From Yersinia vastinensis (lineage in GTDB: Bacteria > Pseudomonadota > Gammaproteobacteria > Enterobacterales > Enterobacteriaceae): a DNA stretch of 64,000 nucleotides. A program made the position numbers and the translations under genes. Location: assembly GCF_902726565.1 (NCBI RefSeq), contig NZ_CACVAF010000004.1, forward strand, positions 1-64,000, in the 5' to 3' direction. The notes under the pieces were generated by a model that was given only the letters and a program-made list of their open reading frames with translations, ran no database searches and was not told the DNA's origin. This document shows, piece after piece, positions 1 to 7,679 of this stretch. Within the stretch, counting starts at the first letter, position 1; each line of letters begins with the position of its first letter.

Positions 1-977
1 TCTCTAGGCATTAATATTTGAGAATCGTACGATAAATAATAATAATTACTATTTTCACTACGTGATAACTTCAGAATTTCATAACGGGTGTTTAAATCTG
101 TAAATCATCTATTCATTGATGCATTATACCAATCTGGTCATAGAGTTAAGTGTTATCATCTGTGTGTTTAATGACCATTTTAGGATATCTAGAGTTCCGC
201 ACGATAACTTTGTATGTATTTTGATCGATATACGCTATGGTTTAAAAAATAACAATGCTGTTTGAATTAAATTCAATTAAATCAACATATTGATTTTTAT
301 TTGTTAAGAAATAAGTGTATTTATATTACTATATTGAGATAAGTAGATGATTTTAATTTAACACTTTCCTACGTATTTATAGGAAATTTCATATATAAGT
401 GTAGGTGAAATCCATTAAGTAAGATGATTTTTCCCCCTTAAAAGAAGAAAAGTATTTTTTTATTATTTGCGGGTTATAACATAATACGCTACTAAAACAA
501 TCTCAACCGACATTAACACTTATCTTTCAAATTTCAGTCGACATATAATTTGGCGTAATGGGTGGTATCGTGAAGTAATAATCTAATTAACCACTACAGA
601 TTGGACCAAAGATCTTTTATGTGTCCATTTACTAGTGAATTTGATCGCGTATACTCCGGATCATAGTTATTGAGGTCGGTTATAAGGATATTTGGAATTC
701 TAATGCACTAAACACAAGATTCATTTGTTTATAATATTAGTTACCCCCGCATTTCTCATATCTATAAATGATATTTAAGATATCGTTTGTGCTTACTTGG
801 CAACATTAATTTTTTTAAAATTGATTGAGTTTTTTGAAAAACTCATTGAACTGACCTTATTGTTCAGCAGCGATAAATAAATATCTAATGGTTATTGTGA
901 GGCGACTCACGATCGGATTGACACACAATAGTATTGAGTTATTTAACTCATGCATTTATTAATTAGTGGAATTACAA
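1..977. other. AT-rich intergenic leader of the fimbrial operon
   Basis: No convincing gene is visible here. The stretch is strongly AT-rich and stops interrupt all frames. It holds a 27-bp exact copy (445-471) of the start of the lipoprotein gene at 11989, an inverted repeat with 8-bp arms GAGTTTTT and AAAAACTC (827-844), and a second one, GAGTTA and TAACTC (936-949), just before the pilin gene. Long AT-rich leaders are common before fimbrial operons, where H-NS-type silencing acts; that role is inferred, not seen. Confidence 0.6.
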
Positions 978-1517
978 ATGAAAAACTTAGCTATTATTGC
1001 CTCAGTCGTTGCTGCATTCGTTGGTGTTAGCACCGCTCAAGCTGCATCTACCGGAACTATCAACTTTACAGGCGAATTAACAGCGTCTACCTGTAATGTA
1101 TCCGTAGATGGGCAGGGTGCAGATGCAACCGTCGTACTGCCTACTGTCAGTACGAGTCAATTGGCTTCAGCGGACCAAGTAGCAGGTAATACCGGCTTTA
1201 ATATGGCCCTGAGCAATTGCACCGGTGCACTTAAAACAGTTTCTGCTTTCTTTGAAGCGGGTTCGAGTGTCGATATCGTTACTGGTCACTTGAAAAATGT
1301 CAGTGGTTCTGCAGGCCAGGTCAGTCTTGAATTACTGGATGGGTCTAACATGACTCCGATCAAGGCGGGTGATACCAGCCAGGCAACGAACACCACGTAT
1401 ATTGATGCATCGTCTGGCTCTGCAACACTGCCGTATGCTGTTCAATATTATGCTAACGGTGAAACCACACCAGGTACTGTTATCAGCAACGTTGTCTACT
1501 CTATCCAATACAAATAA
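978..1517 (+). CDS. Fimbrial major subunit (type 1-like pilin)
   Basis: This is an exported pilin of 179 aa expected to polymerise into the fimbrial shaft by donor-strand exchange. A signal peptide (MKNLAIIASVVAAFVG, cleavage after AQA) precedes a mature chain with GTINFTGEL, one Cys in TASTCNV and a second in LSNCTG (the usual disulfide pair), and the C-terminal alternating motif ending VVYSIQYK, which fits the pilin donor strand region. I chose ATG 978, with GGA 7 nt upstream, over GTG 966. It is the first gene of a four-gene chaperone-usher operon and is followed by a strong hairpin that would favour its own mRNA over the downstream genes. The family is certain; which fimbria it belongs to is not. 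Confidence 0.9.
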   Translation: MKNLAIIASVVAAFVGVSTAQAASTGTINFTGELTASTCNVSVDGQGADATVVLPTVSTSQLASADQVAGNTGFNMALSNCTGALKTVSAFFEAGSSVDIVTGHLKNVSGSAGQVSLELLDGSNMTPIKAGDTSQATNTTYIDASSGSATLPYAVQYYANGETTPGTVISNVVYSIQYK

Positions 1518-1542
1518 GTATTAACAAGTAAAACTGAAATTT

Positions 1543-1567
1543 AAAGGGCAGATATCTGCCCTTTTTG
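1543..1567 (+). terminator. Hairpin after the pilin gene
   Basis: Perfect 11-bp arms AAAGGGCAGAT and ATCTGCCCTTT meet without a loop and run into TTTTT. It lies between the pilin and chaperone genes of one operon, so it probably works as a partial terminator or mRNA stabiliser giving excess pilin. Confidence 0.8.
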
Positions 1568-1621
1568 ACTATAAGAACTAAAATTGAATTATGCACTCAT
1601 TCATTAAGTGTTGAGGTTGTT

Positions 1622-2344
1622 ATGACCAGAACTCACCGTATTTTATTCACAGCCTTTTCAGCTTTGTTATTGATTTTATTGGTTGGACGTTCTGTCCAAG
1701 CCAGTGTAGTGATCAGTGGTACTCGGGTTATTTACCCAGAGAACCAAAAAGAAGTCACTGTAAAAGTCAGTAATATGGGGAAAGGTCCAGTGGTAGTACA
1801 AAGCTGGATCGATAGTGGTGATGTCAATGCTCGCCCAGAAACATTAAAAGTACCTTTTGTACTTACTCCTCCAATTAATCGAGTCGAACCGAATAAAAGT
1901 CAGACACTGCGAATCAGTTATACCGGTGCGACGTTACCAAAAGATAAAGAATCTGTTTTTTGGCTTAATGTATTAGAAATACCGGCTAAGGCCGATGCGG
2001 GCAGTAACCAAAATTATTTACAGATGGCTTATCGCTCACGTATTAAATTATTTTTCCGTCCTCAAGGGTTAACTGGTAATCCGAATGAGGCTGCAAAATC
2101 ATTAGTTTGGACGAAAGCCCCCGGTGGACTTAAAGTCACTAACCCAACACCTTTCCATGTTTCTCTGGTGACGGTGGCAGTTAATGCTGGTGGGAAGAGA
2201 TCCCAAGTTGAAGGACAAATGATCAGCCCTAAAGATTCGCTAACATTTGCATTGCCGGGAAACAGTTCAGGCTCCACTGTTGATATTGAATTTGTTAATG
2301 ACTATGGCGCACTTAATAAATTGAGTCAGGCTATCAAACCTTGA
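1622..2344 (+). CDS. Periplasmic fimbrial chaperone (PapD family)
   Basis: This is a 240-aa PapD-like chaperone that folds pilins in the periplasm and hands them to the usher. A signal peptide ends at VQAS, and the mature chain opens with VVISGTRVIYP, the conserved first strand. PVVVQSWIDSGD, the PPINRVEPNKSQTLRISYTG segment and ESVFWLNVLEIP follow; the short F1-G1 loop is the FGS type. LQMAYRSRIKLFFRP marks the interdomain region. I chose ATG 1622 because GAGG stands 5 nt before it and a signal peptide follows directly; an in-frame TTG at 1565 would lie inside the preceding hairpin. It is the second gene of the fimbrial operon. Confidence 0.93.
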   Translation: MTRTHRILFTAFSALLLILLVGRSVQASVVISGTRVIYPENQKEVTVKVSNMGKGPVVVQSWIDSGDVNARPETLKVPFVLTPPINRVEPNKSQTLRISYTGATLPKDKESVFWLNVLEIPAKADAGSNQNYLQMAYRSRIKLFFRPQGLTGNPNEAAKSLVWTKAPGGLKVTNPTPFHVSLVTVAVNAGGKRSQVEGQMISPKDSLTFALPGNSSGSTVDIEFVNDYGALNKLSQAIKP

Positions 2345-2441
2345 TATATGCTTTTTTATTAAATGATAAAAGCATCAGCAGATGACCGCGTTTATATCGT
2401 GGGTGTCAGAATATGAATATACTCTACGGAATAAATGAATA

Positions 2442-5051
2442 ATGAAACGTTCTGCAATGCTTTCTTCTGCGGATCTGCCAGATCATGTTTATTTTTTGTC
2501 TCCTTTGGCGGTGGCGCTTATTTTAGCGTTTTTGTCGCCTGTGGTTTTTGCTGCCGATAATCCTGAAGAAACTGAAACTAAAGTCACCCCTAATGCTAAT
2601 AAATCACAAGTTGCTGAATTTGATAGTGCATTTCTCAATACTGCCCATAGTGGTGCAGGCGTTGATTTAAGCCGTTTTTCGACCGGTAACAACGTCCTGC
2701 CAGGGGTATACCGTGCCGATATTTATTTAAACAATACGCTTATTGGTAATGAGAATGTGGAATTTAAGGCCCATGATGATAAAAGTACCTATGCCTGTTT
2801 ATCTTCATCCCTTATTGCCAGTCTTAATCTCAAGCCAGAAGCGTTGCCATCAACATCATTGGCACCACTGAAAAAAGAGGGGGGTTGTGTTGACCTTCAA
2901 ACACTGATCCCTGATGCCTCAGTGACCTTTGATAGTGGTGAACAACATCTGAATATTGTTATTCCGCAGGCGCTGTTATTGCGCACCGCACGCGGCACGG
3001 TAAGCCCTGCATTGTGGGACAGCGGCGTGACTTCAGGGATGTTGGGTTATTCACTCAATGGCTATAGCAGTTCATCAAACGGGCAGCGGTTTAACTCAGC
3101 TTTTGCGGGAGTTAATGCCGGGCTGAATTTGGGCGCATGGTATTTTCGTCATAATGGGTCGTATAACTGGCAAGAAAATGGCGAGAGTGAGTACACCAGC
3201 ATTAACAGTTATGTGCAACGGGATATTCCGGCGGCGCAAGGGCGTGTTCTGTTGGGGGAGTCCAATACACCCGGGCAGTTATTTGACACGGTGCCATTTA
3301 CCGGTGTGCAATTTAGTACTGATGACCGCATGTTGCCGGAGTCTTTGCGCGGTTATGCGCCAGAAGTTCGCGGCATTGCGCGAACCAATGCACTGGTGAC
3401 CATCCGCCAGAGTGGACAAGTGTTATATGAAACCACCGTCTCTCCGGGCGAATTTATCATTGATGACCTCTATCCAACCGGCTATGGCGGCAATCTGGAT
3501 GTGACTGTGCGTGAAGCCGATGGTAGCACGCAGAATTTTCAGGTGCCTTTTGCGGCGGTGGCGCAGTTACTTCGTCCCGGTTCGCAGCGCTACAGCTTGA
3601 CCGCCGGTAAAGTCCGCAACGATTCGTTGTCTTTTACCCCAGGATTTTATCAAGGAACTTATCAACGTGGTTTAAGTAACCGTTTTACCGGTTATACCGG
3701 CGTACAAGCCAGTGATGACTATTATGCCCTTCAACTAGGGACAGCGTTTAGTACCCCAATTGGCGCAGTCGCCTTTGATGTAACACAAGCCAATACCCAT
3801 CTGCGGGAAGGAACAGAAAGTGGCCAGAGTTATCAGGTCAGTTACAGCAAGGTTGTCACTGAAACCAACAGTAATCTGAGTATTGCGGCGCACCGCTTTG
3901 CGACTCAGGGTTATCTGGATTTTTCCACGGCGATGCAAACGATGGATGCTGAACGTCAAGGCTACGATGCAGACCGCATTTATCGGGCTAAAAATCGCCT
4001 AACTGTGACTGCGGCTCAGGGATTACCGGAAGGCTGGGGCCAGATGTATATCAGTGGTTCAGTACAGGATTATTGGAATAAAGATGGCAGTGACCAACAG
4101 TATCAGATGGGTTACAGCAACAGCTATAAAAGCATGACCTATGGACTCAGTATTAACCGTAGCCGCACCGGCATGGGGGATATGCAGAATACCTATCTGG
4201 TTAGTATGAGCTTCCCATTAGGGCGTAATGATCAGCGGAATGTGCCGCAGATGCGTCTGGAAATGAACCGTAATGGTGAGGGGAGTTGGGGTGAGCAGGC
4301 GACAGTTTCAGGCAGTGCCGGTGAGCAAAGCCAGTTCAGCTATGGTGCGACAGCCATGAACAGTAACGGTGGTTCGGGTGCCAGTGGCAGTGTAAATGGT
4401 CAATATCGAGGGGCTAGAGCTACCAGCATGGCATCTTATGGCGGTGGGAGTAGTTACCAGAGTGGCTCCGTCGGTATTTCCGGCAGCGTAATTGCTCACC
4501 CCGGCGGGGTTACGTTAACGCCATATAGCAGTGAAACTTTTGCCGTGGTGGAAGCGAAAGGTGCTGAGGGCGCTGAAGTATCGTCTTACTCTGGAGTAAA
4601 AATAGACTCACGGGGCTATGCGGTGGTGCCGTATCTGAATGCGTATCAAATGAATGAAATTACTATCGACCCCAAAGGCACTTCTTATGACGTTGAACTG
4701 GAGTCGACCAGCCAGAAAGTTGCACCCCATGCGGGCGCGGTGGTGATGGTGAAATATAACAGTACGACAGGCTATCCAATATTGGTCAATGCCACGCAGT
4801 CTGATGGTGAGCCAGTGCCGTTTGGCGCTGATGTGTTGGATATGAAAGGCCATGTTGTGGGTTCTGTCGGACAAGGCGGGCAGATTTATGCGCGAGTCAG
4901 TGAAGAGCGCGGGCGTTTGCAAGTGAATTGGGGTGAGGGGGCAGAGCAACAATGCTATCTCAGCTACATTTTGCCACCACAACAGCCGAATACAAAAATC
5001 ACTGGAATGATGCAGTTTACCTCGACGTGTGTGCCTCAAGGGCAGCTATAA
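2442..5051 (+). CDS. Fimbrial outer-membrane usher (FimD/PapC family)
   Basis: This 869-aa usher is the outer-membrane pore and assembly platform of the fimbria; its length is typical of the family. An unusually long signal region precedes AEFDSAFLNTAHSGAGVDLSRFSTGNNVLPGVYRADIYLN, the N-terminal chaperone-binding domain (about residues 55-180). The TPYS-barrel motifs SPGEFIIDDLYPTG and READGSTQNFQVPFA (about 340-375) follow, then the 24-stranded barrel. C-terminal domains include GYAVVPYLNAYQMNEITIDP and the paired Cys in QQCYLSYILP and TSTCVP. It sits 97 nt after the chaperone and 33 nt before the adhesin gene. Confidence 0.95.
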   Translation: MKRSAMLSSADLPDHVYFLSPLAVALILAFLSPVVFAADNPEETETKVTPNANKSQVAEFDSAFLNTAHSGAGVDLSRFSTGNNVLPGVYRADIYLNNTLIGNENVEFKAHDDKSTYACLSSSLIASLNLKPEALPSTSLAPLKKEGGCVDLQTLIPDASVTFDSGEQHLNIVIPQALLLRTARGTVSPALWDSGVTSGMLGYSLNGYSSSSNGQRFNSAFAGVNAGLNLGAWYFRHNGSYNWQENGESEYTSINSYVQRDIPAAQGRVLLGESNTPGQLFDTVPFTGVQFSTDDRMLPESLRGYAPEVRGIARTNALVTIRQSGQVLYETTVSPGEFIIDDLYPTGYGGNLDVTVREADGSTQNFQVPFAAVAQLLRPGSQRYSLTAGKVRNDSLSFTPGFYQGTYQRGLSNRFTGYTGVQASDDYYALQLGTAFSTPIGAVAFDVTQANTHLREGTESGQSYQVSYSKVVTETNSNLSIAAHRFATQGYLDFSTAMQTMDAERQGYDADRIYRAKNRLTVTAAQGLPEGWGQMYISGSVQDYWNKDGSDQQYQMGYSNSYKSMTYGLSINRSRTGMGDMQNTYLVSMSFPLGRNDQRNVPQMRLEMNRNGEGSWGEQATVSGSAGEQSQFSYGATAMNSNGGSGASGSVNGQYRGARATSMASYGGGSSYQSGSVGISGSVIAHPGGVTLTPYSSETFAVVEAKGAEGAEVSSYSGVKIDSRGYAVVPYLNAYQMNEITIDPKGTSYDVELESTSQKVAPHAGAVVMVKYNSTTGYPILVNATQSDGEPVPFGADVLDMKGHVVGSVGQGGQIYARVSEERGRLQVNWGEGAEQQCYLSYILPPQQPNTKITGMMQFTSTCVPQGQL

Positions 5052-5084
5052 ATCAAATTCCGCTGCCATGCTGGAGAACATCAT

Positions 5085-6257
5085 ATGAAATTATTAATAA
5101 AAAGAATGACTCAAATAGTGGGGGCGCTACTGTTGGCTGCCATGAGTTACAGTGCTTGGGCAGCAGTGGTATGTTCTGTTGGCCCCGGACTTCCCCGCAC
5201 TGATACGGTTCAATTGTCTCCTGCCAATATTTCTGCGGGGGCGGATATTCCTGTGGGGACCGTTATCTATCAAGGCCGATGGGTGACGCCTTCTACTGGC
5301 ACAGCAGTCATGATCTGCCTGTCTCCGGTGGATACCTCTATGTGGTACAACATTGCCTGGAGCATTGAAAGTGCACCTTTACCGCTTTCCAGTTGGGCTG
5401 GTAGCCCCTTCGGAGGAGCGGTATATCAAACCAATATCCCCGGAATTGGTATTGCCATATCTCGTAACAATAACAGCGATGCCGCCATTTTGGGCCAACC
5501 CAATTATCAGCATCCTAACGACACCGAAAATTTGGTGACCGGAGGTTCCTATGAACCCCCTCTGGGGACTCGAACCCTTTATGTCACATTGATTAAAACG
5601 GGCACGATTGCACCGGGGAACTATACACTGAATGCATCCAGCCTCCCGACCGCCAGCATTTCTATCACCAACCCGATATCTCATGCTGCGACAGCAGGGC
5701 TGCCTATCAAGGTTTATACCATTCAGTTTCAGGGACAGTTGAATATCTCGACACAAACCTGTACCACACCCGATGTGGATGTCTATTTGGGTAAATTTGA
5801 AAAAAGCCAATATTTCACTGGAATAAACTCGACCACACCTTGGATAGATTCTTCGATTAAATTGACTAATTGCCCCACGTTCTACGGTTTTTACAACGCT
5901 GCAAATAACACATTAATGTTTGATTACAGTACCGGACAAGGGAGTGTGGCTAATTCAACCAATAATAGTATTGGTGTACGTTTAACGCCCGTGACTAGCA
6001 TTATTGATTCCACCAATGGGATCATTGGGTTGGATTCGTCGCTTCCAGATGCGGCATCAGGTGTGGGAATACAAATTGGGTGGGGAACCCCTCCATCAGT
6101 GTTGTTTGATTTATCGCAAGAAAAATCCTTATCACTCCCTAAAGATGGCAGTACTACCATCAATGTCCCCTTGTCAGCACGCTATATTCAAACTAGCACA
6201 ACGGTCACACCGGGCAAAGCAAACGCGAAAGTTGTATTTCTCATCAATTATTATTAA
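5085..6257 (+). CDS. Fimbrial tip adhesin
   Basis: This is a 390-aa exported protein about twice the length of a pilin, as expected for a two-domain tip adhesin. A signal peptide (MKLLIKRMTQIVGALLLAAM, cleavage near AWA) leads into an N-terminal half of about 200 residues with no recognised fold: the likely receptor-binding domain. From about residue 210 the pilin-like domain begins (VYTIQFQGQLNIS, then the Cys of TQTCTTP and LTNCPTF) and ends VVFLINYY. It is the last gene of the operon and is followed by a terminator. The ligand cannot be inferred. Confidence 0.85.
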   Translation: MKLLIKRMTQIVGALLLAAMSYSAWAAVVCSVGPGLPRTDTVQLSPANISAGADIPVGTVIYQGRWVTPSTGTAVMICLSPVDTSMWYNIAWSIESAPLPLSSWAGSPFGGAVYQTNIPGIGIAISRNNNSDAAILGQPNYQHPNDTENLVTGGSYEPPLGTRTLYVTLIKTGTIAPGNYTLNASSLPTASISITNPISHAATAGLPIKVYTIQFQGQLNISTQTCTTPDVDVYLGKFEKSQYFTGINSTTPWIDSSIKLTNCPTFYGFYNAANNTLMFDYSTGQGSVANSTNNSIGVRLTPVTSIIDSTNGIIGLDSSLPDAASGVGIQIGWGTPPSVLFDLSQEKSLSLPKDGSTTINVPLSARYIQTSTTVTPGKANAKVVFLINYY

Positions 6258-6259
6258 TA

Positions 6260-6294
6260 ATACCCTCTCAGGAAAAAACCTGAGGGGGTATTCT
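6260..6294 (+). terminator. Terminator of the fimbrial operon
   Basis: Arms ATACCCTCTCAGG and CCTGAGGGGGTAT flank a six-A loop and are followed by a short T-rich tail, directly after the adhesin stop codon. Confidence 0.85.
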
Positions 6295-6396
6295 ATTGAT
6301 ATTTCATGCAGATAATTCACTTTAATATAGATAAACTCTCATCGTTGTGTTATTTCCAATGCTGGCGATAGATTATAACGTTTAGGAGATAGGGCG

Positions 6397-6648
6397 ATGG
6401 GAACAGTATTGGCGCTGTTGGGATTAATTTTAGGCGCTTGGGCAGTACGTAGCATTTGTATTAAACAGCAAAGTACTGAAAAGAAGATTGGGAAATCTAT
6501 TTTTGCCGGTTGGTACTTCCTGACTGCGGGTGGGATTGGGGGAACGGAAGAAGATAAGATTCCTCTGGTGGTAGTCGCGATGCTGATTGGCGCTGCTGTC
6601 GTCCTTTATTCTAATCATGTCTATAAAGTGCGCAACGAGCAACAATGA
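6397..6648 (+). CDS. Small two-helix membrane protein, unknown
   Basis: This 83-aa protein is not recognised. It has an N-terminal hydrophobic segment (residues 1-18, ending before RSICIKQQ), a short basic and polar stretch, then a second hydrophobic segment (about 55-73, PLVVVAMLIGAAVVL), so two membrane spans are likely. The middle GWYFLTAGGIGGTEED is glycine-rich. TAGGAGATAGGGCG provides a strong ribosome binding site before ATG 6397. It stands alone; a weak hairpin (ACCGCC/GGCGGT, about 6652-6675) follows its stop. It is real by ribosome site and hydrophobicity; its role is unknown. Confidence 0.7.
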   Translation: MGTVLALLGLILGAWAVRSICIKQQSTEKKIGKSIFAGWYFLTAGGIGGTEEDKIPLVVVAMLIGAAVVLYSNHVYKVRNEQQ

Positions 6649-6704
6649 ATATACCGCCTTGAAGATGCGGCGGTGCATAAATAGATCAATATAAGATGAT
6701 AATC

Positions 6705-6998
6705 CTAGTCATGCAGGTTTTGGTCATAACCTGCGCTGAAAAATTTTACAGTAAGCCGACTCTCTCCACCTGAAAAGAATTCGCTCGTTAATGCTTTATC
6801 CAGACCATATTCACGACAAAGAAGACCGGCTTGGTATGCCGCTTGATTTTCATCCCCGGTGCTTTCTGCGAGGTGGTAGGCATACCCCAACACAAAGCCA
6901 CGTTTATAGTCGGAACAGAATTTAGCAATCTCAGTTGCGGGTTTTGTATATTCAGCTTTTAATCCGGCCATCAGCCCCTTGCCAAAGTGATTGTCCAT
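6705..6998 (-). CDS. yghW: DUF2623 family protein YghW
   Basis: This is a 97-aa cytoplasmic protein of unknown function. The N-terminus MDNHFGKGLMAGLKA, the SDYKRGFVLGYAYHL segment and RREYGLDK-like REYGLDKALTSEFF match E. coli YghW as I recall it. AGGAGG lies directly upstream. The notable point is control: a 13-bp inverted repeat (7008-7041) resembling the molybdate regulator ModE operator abuts and overlaps the ribosome binding site, so expression is probably tied to molybdate. No neighbour explains the function. Family assignment is firm, biochemical role open. Confidence 0.88.
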   Translation of the reverse strand: MDNHFGKGLMAGLKAEYTKPATEIAKFCSDYKRGFVLGYAYHLAESTGDENQAAYQAGLLCREYGLDKALTSEFFSGGESRLTVKFFSAGYDQNLHD

Positions 6999-7007
6999 AG
7001 TGTCCTC

Positions 7008-7041
7008 CTTATCGTTATATTTGTAATTATATAACGATAAG
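7008..7041 (-). promoter_or_regulatory. ModE-like operator before yghW
   Basis: Perfect 13-bp arms CTTATCGTTATAT and ATATAACGATAAG are separated by 8 nt. Read as ATCGTTATATT-N6-TATATAACGAT, it matches the ModE consensus I know (ATCGCTATATA-N6-TATATAACGAT) exactly in one half and at 9 of 11 positions in the other. The proximal arm runs into the yghW ribosome binding site (start codon at 6998). A second, unrelated inverted repeat (ACCAGTA and TACTGGT, 7071-7087) lies just upstream. Confidence 0.75.
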
Positions 7042-7112
7042 TAACACAGTGAACATACTCAAAAGTATCTACCAGTACATTACTGGTACAAATATCATCG
7101 GCTACAGAATGT

Positions 7113-7568
7113 TTACTCGGCGGGATCGTTATTCAAGTGAAGCATCACTTGCATCCAGGCCATTTGCGTTTCTTTCCCCAGCTTCTGGAATACTTGTCGC
7201 AGTTGCTGCATTTGGGTATTTGTTAATTGTGACTCCAGTTTTTTACCCGCTGGGGAGAGCGATAGTTGCCGCACACGTTGATCATGTTCAGCCGTTGTGA
7301 CCGTAATTAGCCCCATTTTAACCAATTGCCTTAAGGGACCATTGAGCGCTTGCTTGCTGATTTTCAAAATTCCCAATAGTGCATTGATGGCAATATCAGG
7401 ATTGTGCCCAACAAAGTACAAAATACGGTGATGAACCCGTCCTAATCCCTGTTCTGCCAATAATTTATCGGGCAGTTCGGTAAAGGAACGGTAACCAAAA
7501 TAGAATTGTTCGATAGCTTGATGAAGTGATAGGTCTTCCTGTTGTGGATATTTCTTAGTGGTTGCCAT
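7113..7568 (-). CDS. MarR family transcriptional regulator
   Basis: This is a 151-aa winged-helix dimeric regulator. The core INALLGILKISKQALNGPLRQLVKMGLITVTTAEHDQRVRQLSLSPAGKKLE (about 60-115) shows the MarR recognition helix and the beta-wing DQRVR. It is divergent from an aminotransferase gene, and the 111-bp gap carries two inverted repeats with the same half-site GGTCAA, most simply its own operators. The ligand is unknown; the context (aminotransferase, then glutamate carrier gltS) suggests an amino acid or related compound, which is inference only. Confidence 0.85.
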   Translation of the reverse strand: MATTKKYPQQEDLSLHQAIEQFYFGYRSFTELPDKLLAEQGLGRVHHRILYFVGHNPDIAINALLGILKISKQALNGPLRQLVKMGLITVTTAEHDQRVRQLSLSPAGKKLESQLTNTQMQQLRQVFQKLGKETQMAWMQVMLHLNNDPAE

Positions 7569-7599
7569 CGGATTTTTATCACAAATAAAAAATAATTAG

Positions 7600-7614
7600 G
7601 TCAATAGTATTGAC
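7600..7614. promoter_or_regulatory. Putative MarR operator 1
   Basis: GTCAA-N5-TTGAC, preceded by AG, lies 31 nt upstream of the marR start codon and would overlap its promoter. It shares half-site and spacing with the repeat at 7639-7669. Confidence 0.6.
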
Positions 7615-7638
7615 GTAACTGGGAGTCCATTTTATTTT

Positions 7639-7669
7639 CCATAAAGGTCAAATAGGTTGACCTTTATGG
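7639..7669. promoter_or_regulatory. Putative MarR operator 2
   Basis: Perfect 13-bp arms CCATAAAGGTCAA and TTGACCTTTATGG are separated by 5 nt. The repeat ends at the ribosome binding site (GGAAGGA) of the aminotransferase gene, so bound protein would block its transcription or initiation. Confidence 0.7.
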
Positions 7670-7679
7670 AAGGACTGCC

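Noticed and set aside
4608-5039. 143-codon minus-strand open frame inside the usher gene
   Set aside because: Fully antisense to a gene with clear usher motifs; no ribosome site and no recognisable domain.
5379-5810. 143-codon minus-strand open frame inside the adhesin gene
   Set aside because: Antisense shadow of a well supported gene; composition is not coding-like.
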